From Erigeron canadensis (taxonomy: Eukaryota > Streptophyta > Magnoliopsida > Asterales > Asteraceae): a stretch of 64,000 nucleotides of DNA. This document shows positions 48,587 through 59,350 of the stretch, in pieces. The notes beneath the pieces were generated by a model. That model worked only from the letters and a program-made list of their open reading frames with translations, was not told the origin of the DNA and did not search any database. A program made the translations under genes and the position numbers. The stretch covers positions 24,512,210-24,576,209 of the forward strand of contig NC_057761.1 in assembly GCF_010389155.1 (NCBI RefSeq), in the 5' to 3' direction. Each line of letters starts with the position of its first letter. Position 1 is the first letter of the stretch.

Positions 48587-50127
48587 GTATCCTGCCTTTT
48601 GGTAAATACATATTTTCCTTTTAAATTACAAGTCCCTGCATGCATTCGGGTGAGTCGAGTCGTGGTCGTTGGGTCAGGTCGGTCTGTCGGGTCGGGTCAT
48701 GATGCTTGGGATTTCGGGAGCTCTCGCTTTTTCTCCATGGCATTGTGGGTTTGTGGTTTTTGATGGCTGGGGCACGGAAATTATCAGCCAATCTCTGATT
48801 CGTAATCCAAATTCATATGTCTACACCTTCAAAAGACCTCGTTTTGTCGGTCAATTGTTGAGTCTTGCATGAGTCCAAGTAACAGTCATTGTGACAGCTG
48901 GACTCGGGTCTTTCTTTTGTTCTGCTATATACACAAGTCTGTTTATGGGGCTTGCATACATTTTCCTATTTTAGGGAACCACTCCAGTACGCATTGTTAA
49001 TTTTTTTATTTGTCATTTTCGCCTTATTCATTTCCTTTTTTTTTTATTTATATTTTTAAAATTCTCTCATTTGGGGGAATGCATCAGAACAATTTTGAGT
49101 CATCAGTCCAGGTTATCACTGTATTGTTTACCAAAGTTGGAATGCATCATCTTGATTATCATTAAAAATCCAAGCCAAAGAAGTGTTCTGTTACATTGAT
49201 TCAAGTGTTACTCAAGTCAAAAGGTGTTTGGTTCCTTGGTCAAAGGTGAAGTAAATATAGTGTTTTATTGTTCAGCATCATGATACATTGGGATGTAGAA
49301 AACATATTCTGGTGAGAATGGTGTATGTCACAATTTGTGTTGGATGGAGAGGCATCTCATTTGTAAACTTTGCCTCAACTATTATTTTTTTGGCCATCCT
49401 ATGAATGCAAGAGTTTTATTGTGTAATTGGGTTTTTTTCCCTTGGCTTTTTTTTTGTATGATTCTATGTCTTGTGTTGCAGTTATATTGATTTTTTAATT
49501 CTATATTGCCTTTGTATAGGAAAATGTAATTACAGATAATCATATATGTATATGATCTTTCTATAGATCTGGTACATGTTTTTTTTTGGTGCATCAGTTT
49601 GATTGCTGTAATATGCTTATGAAATGCATACCAACTACTGTATGATACAGTGAAGAGTAGTGAAAATTGAGAACGTAATCATCGGATGTGAATATGATTG
49701 AAAGGTCATATATGGGTTTATCATGCCCTTCTAATTGCTGTAATATGCTTATGGAATGCCTAATCAACAAGTGCGTATTGTGGTTTTATATGGTCATATG
49801 GGTTTAGCATGTCCTTTCATTTGACGTTTTGCCAACAGAAATCCAATGTTCTCTAATTTAGAGATGCGTAACGCCTTGTTTAGTGTGTTTTCGTTCACCT
49901 TTCTTTCACAAGAAATCTTTGATTTATGGTGTGTCAAAAAAAGCATGTAGACTAACAAAGTCAACCACTTCTAATATAATATTTGAGTTCATGTCCTATG
50001 GTGTTATCATCAACTGTTGTAATCATTTTAAATTTATCTAATAAATGATTTATTCTTAAAGAATAATCAAAAAGATGATTGTTGTTTTTTAAAGTATGTT
50101 ATCTTGTTACCAGCTTTTGACCGTTTA
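48587..50127. other. Importin B 3' flank
   Basis: Matches unit A 30990 to about 32550. It contains the 3' UTR but no further gene. The frame at 48669-48872 and its counterpart at 30950-31198 do not keep a common protein sequence, so neither is considered coding. Confidence 0.55.
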
Positions 50128-50404
50128 GGCCTTACCCAACCATAACCTCTTTTTCATTGCCACGTCAGCACCACATCATCTCTTTTCTTATTTTATATTC
50201 CAGAAAATACTACTACCAATCATACCTCTTTCTCACCCTTTTTTCTCAACAAAAAAAACACAATCTTATACTCACATTATACTCTCTCTCTCTACTTACT
50301 TTCTCTCTCTCTCTACTTTGTATTGTTTTCTCTTGAGAAAAAGTTGGAACCTTTTTCTCAGAAAAAGGCCTAGAAAAAGTGAGAAAAAGGGCGTTGGAAA
50401 GGGC
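50128..50404. mobile_element. Tourist-like MITE (PIF/Harbinger), unit B only
   Basis: Flanked by TTA on both sides (50125-50127 and 50405-50407). The ends GGCCTTACCCAACC and GCGTTGGAAAGGGC form imperfect inverted repeats, and the interior is non-coding with (CT)n tracts. It is related in ends and composition to 5425-5734. The matching site in unit A (about 32550-32650) lacks it. Confidence 0.75.
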
Positions 50405-51485
50405 TTATGACCAAAGTATGCTATATAAATATATAATGTTATAGTGTATAATACTATAAAGCGTTTTTGATGGTGTATAGAGAAAACTAGTGGTATACAA
50501 AACTGAGGTTTTGAATTTTAAAACCTCAAATTTAAAAAGCAGTAGAGAGTAGAGACGTAGAGTCGGGATTTTATTAGCTTGGTAGGCCAAATGTCAAAAA
50601 CAAAATTAATTGAAGTTGAAGGCTGAAAAGTGTAACTAACGCAAACAACGGTTCCGAGTGGTGGCTTCAATCATAGGATTGTTTTGGGTTTTGCCAAAAT
50701 TACACAAGTAGTGTCTATATGTTACCACTTGTTAAACATCGCTTCCACTTTGTATAAGGGAGATTTAAATAAATATTTCATGAGTTTTTAAGTATCGAAG
50801 GTTTTTAAATTATAATTTTACTTTAACTCGTTCATACCAGATTTTATTTCTCTTTTCAAATTCTAATCAGATTTATCGTAATTGTTTTAACATGCCATCA
50901 TTACTTAATGGGTGTTTGACTGTTTGAAATTACGTTTAAAATGAATTATACCACTTTTTTTCTCTCCATATGTTCAAACATGAAACATGTTGCATAATTA
51001 CATTTTGCAAGATGCCGTTTAAAAAAAAAAATTACATTTTGCAAGGTAGAGTATGTTGTATGTATGTTGCATTGTATCATAATTTTACATGATTGTCACA
51101 TAGAAAAAAAAATGTTGTCTGCTTCTCCCATGATAGGCACGTAAACAAAGAGTGAGATGAGATAGGTTTGGACTTTGGATGGTCTTTGTAATAACCTGTC
51201 GTGTATATTGAAATCGTAAAACATTCTAGATGTTTGTAAGCCTAAAATTTAGTAGCCAATTTATTGGTGACCTATTAGTAAGGTCTTTGACCTTAGAGAA
51301 ATTTACTGGATTATTAGGGGGGGTTCGAGAGTCTTGGGTTTCATCTGAGACATGCGTGGTGCGAGCTCTGAATACTTCCCAATTGAATGTCAATGTGGTG
51401 TCTTGAATGCTAACTACTAACTCGTTGTATAATAAAAAAACCTTAATTTTCGTTATTATATATATATATTGCCGGTAGAGCAGAG

Positions 51486-52585
51486 AAAAAAATAAACTTA
51501 ACTTTTGATCTGGACCATTGAAATTAATAAACAAAATAATCTGAGCCTTTGAAATTAGGATTGCAGATATGGTAACTAATTAATTAATAAACTAAAAGTC
51601 AACTTTGACTATTATATATATGGTAACTCTTTTTATTATATTTAATATATACGTTTGTAATTATAGTAACTATTTAATACTGAGTATATAGTAATTATGT
51701 TCAAAATGACTTGTGTATTTTTACCATAACCATGATAATTATATATACTACATGGTAATTACTTTCAATTTAAGCAGATTTTATGTACGAACTAAACATT
51801 AACTTTTGATGTCTATCAACCTCGTACGATGTATGAATGAACTATATTTATTATATGATTGGTTTTATTTTAAGAGAAAGAAAATATAATTAAATAACTG
51901 ATAGCTAAAACTTTTATTATATGAAAATAGACATTAACTTTAATATTAAATAATAAAAAATAATAATAAAAGAAGATGCATCTATGATATATATCCATAA
52001 GTTCCATCAAAACAATACATAATTTTATTATATGTATGTTATATATATCTAATAAGAAAAGATAAAGAGTAAAAGATAAATTATAAATTTAAAAAATAAA
52101 GAAAAAAGTGACCGAGAGAAAGAAGCGGGAAAAATTATCCCAAATTTTATTTTAAGAAAAGCTCTATAATATAGTTGACGGGTTAACTGGTTGATTTCAA
52201 TTCAAATGGGCGTGTGTTATCGGATCAAACAAATTCGTGGGTCGAACTATCAAAAGATATTATATAATTTTTTGTATTTTTGGGTTAACGGGTTGACCTA
52301 ATAACCCAAAAGATCAACCGACCCCGACAAAAAAAAATCAAATTGGTGGATTACCGAGTCAGATCTTACGACCCTATCCCAGTTTTTCGTATCGGTTTCA
52401 AGTTAAATTTTGTGTAAAGTCGAGTATTATAATCATAATATATATTACACCGACTCTATACATGTTATATAAAAGGTTTAAGACTTTATTTTAACATTAT
52501 GCTCGATGTGATAATAAACTTTATTGTTAGATATAAGTCTCTTAAATTTACTTGGTAACCCGGTCACCGACCGAGTATTGATCTA
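51486..52585 (+). mobile_element. Helitron-like repeat, first of two related tandem copies
   Basis: From AATAAACTTAACTTTTGATC to ACCCGGTCACCGACCGAGTA it runs parallel to the next copy (52583-54053). Shared landmarks are CTAAAAGTCAA(C/G)TTTGACTAT, TATGGTAACTCTTTT, ACTACATGGTAATTACTTTC, a GGGTTGAC/GGTTGAT-rich middle and the terminal hairpin (52558-52576, CGGTC-ACC-GACCG). The hairpin followed by CTAA looks Helitron-like, but the host T after it is missing. Confidence 0.5.
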
Positions 52586-54053
52586 AAAAATAAATGAAAC
52601 TTTTAATCTTAACCATCTAAATTCATAAGCAAATTAATTTAGGCCCTTTTAACTAAAAGTCAAGTTTGACTATTTTAAATATGGTAACTCTTTTATTTCA
52701 TTTGATATATGCTTTCGTAATTATAGTAGCTATTAAATAGATAGAACATGGTAATTATATACTACATGGTAATTACTTTCATATGACTTGCATGTCTAAT
52801 GCACAATCCGATTTTTTATATGTATTTCAGTTAATCTATAATTAGAACATTAGAGCTGATATATAAATTAAATCTAGATGCATCATGATGTATTTTAACA
52901 AAATATATAAAACTTAAATATTGAGAACATAGATGCATAACTGGCTAACTGTACACTCAACAAATATATAATACTCGAGATTATAATTACTGTCAGTTGT
53001 CTATCAACACATAAAATAGTCGAGATTATAACCATTATTGTCTATAGACTACCTGAGTTATATATTTATAAAATCTAAAATGGCATAATTTACATATTTT
53101 TGTAGATATAAAGAATTATATATTTAGTTAAGTTATTTATAAATACGTTTTTAAGTTATAATGAGCTTTTCTATTTCAATAAGACTTTTATTAAGCTTAA
53201 ATAAGTTAGAAACTTTTTTTATAAAGGATATAGTATACATAGGATGTTGTGTCAGGGTCAACTGGTTCGAATTGACGGGTTAAAAATACCTAACTTGAAC
53301 TCCACCTGATATCACAATCAGGATAGAAATTTCAACCCAATTTTCTCAAATGGTTATTCCGAAACCATCCCATCGACACAGGATAATCGAGCGTCGGGTT
53401 AAATCGGTTGGTGGATTAATTTTAGTTTCAACATGTCATATGGCTTGATGGATTTGTAGGTTGACGGATTGATTTCAGGTCAAACAGGTAATGGATTCTT
53501 GGGTCTTATGGGTTTGGTGGGTTGACATATTAAAAGTTTATATAAGTTTAAAATATTTTTTGGTTGATGGGTCGACTTCTTAATTTGAAAGGTCAACCCG
53601 ACACGAAATAATCAACTTGGCGGGCTAGAGAGTCAAAAATATGCAAGTCTAACCCGGTTTTTTTCGCATTAGTTTTGGATTAGATCGAGTATTGATAGCC
53701 TCAATGTGTTATAATAAATATATATATAACACTTATATATATAAGTGTTAAAAGGTTATCTTATTACGATACTCGATTTATACTAAACTTCATCTTTGTA
53801 TACTACAGGGCTTATACTTTTCGTTCATTGTTTTTCTACCAATCTTATATCTGGTTTTGCGACGTTTCATGTTACGTCTTTTTTAATAAACATTGGATAT
53901 ATACACTTTTATTAATTCACTCTATCTTTATAGACGAACTTGAACATGTTTCAAGTACTTTAAACATACTTTCACTTTTGTTAATTTATTGGGATACTTG
54001 CACTTTCGTTAATTAATTGTTCTAACCCGGTCAACGACCGGGTATTGTTCTAG
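52583..54053 (+). mobile_element. Helitron-like repeat, second related copy
   Basis: A diverged, longer copy of the preceding element. It ends in a perfect 8-bp-stem hairpin ACCCGGTC-AAC-GACCGGGT (54025-54043), then TATTGTTCTAG. The middle holds many GGTTGACGG/GGTCAACC units in both orientations. The frame at 53828-54016 is AT-rich and matches nothing known. Confidence 0.5.
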
Positions 54054-55225
54054 CTTTATATGCTTTGGAAACCATAAAACAGAACAATAGAGATGTCAAG
54101 GAGAATTTATTAACTCAACATGTACAAAATCAATGTCATTTTTCTGAAAAGAGAGTTAACCTTTTGCAACAAAGTGTCGGGCTAAATTGGCAAAGTCTGT
54201 AAGATTTGAGGGATTAGGAAAATAAATAAAGAAGAGTTAAGCAAAAGAAAAACCAAGAAACCGGTTACACTCCATCACTATCTATCTTTCTTCTTGTTTC
54301 AACCAACTCTCACCTTCATTCTTATTATGTTTAACAGGTACTCTTTCTCCTTGTATTTGATACTATTATGATATAATAATAATAATTATATTGTCTTTTT
54401 TCTTTTTTGCTTAATCATATTATCAATTATTCATATCAACACTTATAAGTGCTTAAGTTTGTTGATCAAATTCTGAAATAATTAGTTAAAGAGTTCCAGT
54501 TTTACCTCATACCCATTAATCATCATATGTTAATCTGACATGGGTCTGTTTCAGATTGTAGAAATTTCATCTAAAGTAGTAATTTTTTTTAATACTATTC
54601 ATTCTGATCAACACTTTTTATATGAGAAAATGTATTTTTTGAGGCAAAACTTTGATATATTCATGTGTTAGAAACCAGTTTCTTTTTTTTGGACAATATA
54701 TATATAATAATAGATCATGAGTTTGTGTTGTAGGACTAGTGTTGTATTTAATATTTTACTTGGCTATTCATATATTCTTGCAAGCAAAGCTATAGTGTTA
54801 TGTTTCCAGTATTCCCAATAAAAATGATGGCTGGTCTGTTTTTCAAAATTATTTACTTGGTTTCTTTGGTACTTAGTAAGGTTGATTATATTGGGTGGCT
54901 ATAGTTTAGAAGTTAATGTGTTTAAAGCATAAAATAGATGCCAATGACAGATGTTTTTTTTCCGGTTAAGGCCGTCACCCCTGGTTCATATATTAAAATA
55001 GAAAATAAAGTTCAGGCACTGTACCTGGATGATAGAATGACATAGTACAACGACTCGCAACATGCGACAACCACATAAGAGCGACATAAGTACATAACAC
55101 TCTTAGATCCCACCTAAACATATAAACGGTACAAAAAATACATGAGATATATGAACCAAGTATAGCCACCCAAATATTTACAAAAGGGAAAATAGTCAAT
55201 TTTGAAATACCAAGTATTGATCTAT
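54054..55225 (+). promoter_or_regulatory. Upstream region and probable leader of the tail-anchored protein gene
   Basis: A pyrimidine-rich stretch at 54265-54340 (TATCTATCTTTCTTCTTGTT ...) ending AACAG/GTACTC has the look of a plant 5' UTR exon with a GT donor near 54340. A leader intron would then run to an acceptor before 55704. Only the part near 54825-54880 and from 55226 onward matches unit A. Confidence 0.35.
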
Positions 55226-55400
55226 CTCACCAAACGGGCCGTTGCTAAATGGTATTGGGATGACAGTTTTAACTATGAGGTTGTGGGTTAGAGTAGCCAA
55301 TGAGAGAATTGGTGTAAATAATAGTAGGTGATTGTAATACTGGCCTTTTTAAAAAGATTATGAATGTATTTGGTTCCGATGAGTAGAGCCCGGTTGTGTG
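55226..55400 (+). mobile_element. Older tRNA-derived SINE, unit B copy
   Basis: CCAAACGGGCCGTTGCTAAA ... GTGGGTTAGAGTAGCC ... GAGAGAATTGGTGTAAATAA ... CCGATGAGTAGAGCCC matches the element at 39046-39557 without the nested insertion. Its B box has decayed (GGTTAGAG against GGTTCGAG in unit A). Confidence 0.65.
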
Positions 55401-55703
55401 TGACAAAAACTTCCTTTATTGATACCCTAAATGAGAAACTTGCTACATTATCTTTTCTGGAAAAGCTTTTATGTTGAATTGCATACTTGGTCATTGACAT
55501 AATTGATTTGGTTATGAAGAATCTTTTTATCTTTTTTTTTTTTTTGTAGAAGAAGAATTGGGTACTTGAATTAAAGCAAATCATAATCTTAACTGTAAAT
55601 CAATAATGAGTGCTTATTGTTTCTTATTTATCTATTTGTTCATCTAGTTTCTGTTGACTATTGAGTATTTCCTAATTATCTTTATTTGGCTGTGAATTTG
55701 TCC

Positions 55704-55736
55704 ATGGCTGGTCAAGGCCATGATGGCTTCTGGTAG
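55704..55736 (+). promoter_or_regulatory. Upstream ORF overlapping the main start codon
   Basis: An ATG at 55704 opens a 10-residue frame (MAGQGHDGFW) that ends at TAG 55734-55736, overlapping the main ATG at 55720 in another frame. The matching uATG is absent from the unit A remnant. Such an overlapping uORF would normally lower translation from the main start if it lies in the mRNA. Confidence 0.35.
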
Positions 55737-57563
55737 CATACCACCATCATCATCTAAGTTAAAATCAGTAGAAACTCCAGGGCATGGAGTCAAATCATAC
55801 GATTTCTTGGCGGATTCTAAATGGTGGTTGTATCCGCAACCTATAGATAGTCCAACTTCGATGTGGGAATCATCTTGGGAAGCCGTAAAATCAGAAGAAT
55901 ATGCAAAAATTAAGAAAATTGAGGCAGGGACTGATGACACTTCACATAGAAAACTTCAAGATGATTATTTTCTTGCAACAGAAAATCCTGATAAGCTTCT
56001 CTCTGAAATGGATCCCCAGTTGATAGGCATCAACAAAACCGAACCATGGTGGCGGACAAGTGACGTGAATGACTTGGCTTCCTTTGTGTCTAGCAAGTCA
56101 CTTGAAAAATGTGACAAATTTGACCCTCCACAGCCTCATACAAATAATTCAGGTCAACGGTTTGTTCCTGACAAAGGTCTTGCTTCCCTAGAATCGGTTT
56201 CTGATTGCACAGACTCGGTGCCAAGATCTACTGCCTCAGTAAGCATCGATGAAGCACCCTCGCTATGTGGTCTGCATAATCCGTTAAGGTAATACTATAA
56301 TCTTGAGGTGTTTGGCTTTTGTGGGTTGGTACTAATTATCAAGTCTTTATTAATCAGTGTTTAGTGTTTACATAATCGGTTTCAACTTCTGATTAGCGGA
56401 TAATGCAAAGTTCACATAAAAGTTTTGGGTTATCAGTTACATATACCAGTCACAAGAGAACTGATTAACGTTTATAAAGTTGCCAAATTGCTTTATCTTG
56501 ATTATCTTTTGACAAATAGTCCTTCCCCTTTTATAGTTATTGACTTATTTCCTTTCTTGTTTGTTGAACGAGACAAGTGTACCAAATGTATCCAATTTGT
56601 CATGGTTAGTGTGTGTATCCAGCTTCCAAATCGTGCATTATATGCATCAAACTTTCAATTCATTGTTACATACACACAATAGCAAAGCATGACAAGTTCG
56701 ATACATTTTGGTGCATTAATCTATTGATTTTTTAAAATCCCAGACTTACTAAATACTCAAGTATGTGATTATTATAACTGTAACAATAGAAGCACATCGG
56801 TTCCAGCTTCTAATCCCCGTTTTATCACAACCGGTTTTCTTTTTATAATGATTTTTGTATGATAACTTGACAACTCACATCCAAACACTATGTTCTGCAG
56901 CCCAATTTATTAAGCTGATACTCGGTTTTCAACTACTAAAACTCATGATTTCGTAACATGTATCCAAATACTATTTCTATAGCCCGTCTATGATATCTGA
57001 TTCACACACTATCACTTTCATAATGCACATCCAAACACCCCGTATATCTCTGGAAATATGCACCCTACTTATGCACACACGTTGATCTAAAATCTAATTG
57101 ACTATTTCTGAACAGCACCATAACACCCGATGACGCTGACAAACTGCTAGAACTCAGCAAAGCTGAGCTATTAGAAGCACTCTGCCATTCTCAAACGCGA
57201 GCAAGGGAGGCTGAAATAGCAGCAAAACAAGCATACAATGAAAAAGAACACGTGATCACCCACTTTCTCAAACAAGCATCACACCTTTTTGCTTACAAGC
57301 AATGGCTGCATATATTGCAATTAGAAACCGCTTGTTTCCACCTTAATAACAGCAAGCGTCAGCTCGTTTATACACGCTTTTCAGACTTTGTTCCCTGGGT
57401 CCCCACCAAAGATGTAAAAAGGGTTCGACGTAAGGCTGCCAATTCCGAACCTGAATCACTAAGAGACAAAATAAGCAGATCTCTTGGGAACTTTATTTTG
57501 GGTTTGACTCTTGTGGGTGCGGGTTTGTTACTTGGTTGGACCTTGGGTTGGTTATCTAGGTAA
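55720..57563 (+). CDS. Tail-anchored coiled-coil protein of unknown function
   Basis: Two exons, 55720-56288 and 57116-57563, joined by a phase-2 GT-AG intron, give 338 residues (a second Met follows directly). The N-terminal half is Ser/Asp/Glu-rich and likely disordered but contains a Trp-rich block (DSKWWLYPQP, then SMWESSWEAVKSEEY) and a second one (EPWWRTSDVNDLASF). The C-terminal half has a helical coiled-coil region (DKLLELSKAELLEAL, then AREAEIAAKQAYNEKEHV), a segment with Tyr and Trp (FAYKQWLHILQLE), a basic stretch (KRVRRKA) and a terminal membrane segment (about 314-336, ILGLTLVGAGLLLGWTLGW) ending LSR. This is the plan of a C-terminally anchored protein facing the cytosol. The family is plant-type but I cannot name it. 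Unit A has only its first codons. Confidence 0.8.
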
Positions 57564-58619
57564 ATTTCATATCTTTGTTTGTAAATTATTTGGTCTTCCA
57601 ATTTGTTCAGGTTTCATCTGGTTAGATGTGTTAAAAGTTATCAAGGCTGTTGAAGTTGCAACTGTGTATTTGTATTTGATAAGTAATTTTGTTACACTTA
57701 TTTATTGTTTTTCACTGTCCAATACACCTACGACCATTTCAATTTCACAAACCATTTGCATTACTTTCCATAAAAACACTAATCTGATTAGTTGATTTTT
57801 ACAATTTCAATCAGCAGAAACACGTCTACACAATATTGGCAAATCGTATATACTGGTACTTAGCCCATAGTCAACTATCTTGACAATAAGGCGTAGATTG
57901 TCACGGACGATCTTGACCCCAGGTGCCTGCTATTGTCCATTCCACAAAGATGACTCTGAATTATTATAATCTAACCATCATTTTAGTTATTGAAGTTGTT
58001 CTAACATACACAAAATATCTTCTTCATGTCACTACCACCACCATCCAACCGTCGCTGTTTTTATTGTGCGTATACGGTTCTTGAAACCACGAAGGATTAC
58101 ATAGTATAACAAAAACAAAAGTAGGCATAACAAAAACAAAACTAGAGATGTAGACAGTTCGAGATGTATTTAAAAACATTATTAGAATCCAAAACTTTCA
58201 ACTTCAATTTCTCTCCCAGAATTCAATATTGTTGATAATGACATATTTATGGTTTTGCTGTCGTATCATACCATCCATAGCTTTGATGGTGATTGTGATC
58301 GACTACCTTCTCAAAAGTTATAAAAGCTTCATTTTTTTAAAGGGTCCAAACAAAAAACTCTTAAATGAAGAAAACCGGCTAAAACATGAAATCAAATAAA
58401 AAACTCTTAAATTAAGATGCTTTTTATTCGGTTTTCGATTTGTTTTAATTTTTGTGAGTAAGCTCAAGTTTGGGTTGAGCTTAGCTGTTTTAAAAATAAC
58501 TTATATTTTAACTATTTATTATTATGTCATATATAACTAGCTGAATTTAGTTATAAAAGTACATAAAAATATATGTAACTTTTATATCAATCTATCATAA
58601 CATATAACATATATATATC
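57564..58619. other. 3' flank and spacer in unit B
   Basis: From about 58047 on, the sequence matches unit A (40722 onward). The frame at 57511-57795 overlaps the end of the previous gene and is not supported as coding. No other gene is seen. Confidence 0.5.
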
Positions 58620-58785
58620 GGGAAAATGATTTATGATGTTAACATCATCTTTGTTGGATGATGTTGCTCTCACAAACTCACTTAAATCAATTTCTATACA
58701 TGTCAAAAAGCCCCCCATGATTTTAATGGTTTGTGAGAGCAACATTATCCAACCAAAATAATGTTAACATCATCCAAGTTATCCC
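58620..58785. mobile_element. MITE, 166 bp, unit B only
   Basis: Terminal inverted repeats extend over about 55 bp: left GGGAAAATGATTTATGATG ... GTTGCTCTCACAAAC, right GTTTGTGAGAGCAAC ... GTTATCCC. It is inserted in an (AT)n stretch, so the target duplication is unclear (ATATATATC and AATATATAT). Unit A near 41630 lacks it, giving an empty site. Its GGGAAA(A)TG ends resemble those of 41170-41325, suggesting a related family. Confidence 0.8.
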
Positions 58786-59350
58786 AATATATATATAACA
58801 CTATCTAGTATGTTATGTTATATAATTTTGCAAATATGTTAACAAGAGGCTCGTTCTTGAAGCCTTCAAAGCTCGAGCTTGTTTAAGTTTGGCTTGAATC
58901 GAGTTTTGATCGAGTCGGGCTAGAGTAATATGGATTATTTACAACCCTAGTTGTAATTTGACAATTTGTAAATCCCATTTTGGTCAACTTTTAAAAATTG
59001 AAGTCAAATGGGCCTAAAACGGTCTATGGCATGTTGCGGCCCATCATCTGATAGAGGGTTGAAACTTGAAAGTTGAAAGCGGTAATCTTTTTTTTCTTTT
59101 GTGTGTGTGTGTGTGTGCATTCTCTGGGGGAGGAGTTTTTTTTTTTTTACTTACATCCATCCCCTGCTTCAAGAAGTCATCTACTTCTTCAAAGAAACTG
59201 GTAAAAGTAAGTATATATCTATATATATATGGATATATGGATGCCGGTATATATATATATATCTATATATTCAAGATTTGCCCTTTAGTTAATTAATATT
59301 TACTATCTATATTGTGTAATTTGCAGTTTTTGTTATTAGTATCTGAAGAA

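Noticed and set aside
53828..54016. 62-residue frame in the Helitron-like repeat
   Set aside because: Very AT-rich, rich in Phe, Ile and Leu, with no start context and no counterpart in the related upstream copy.
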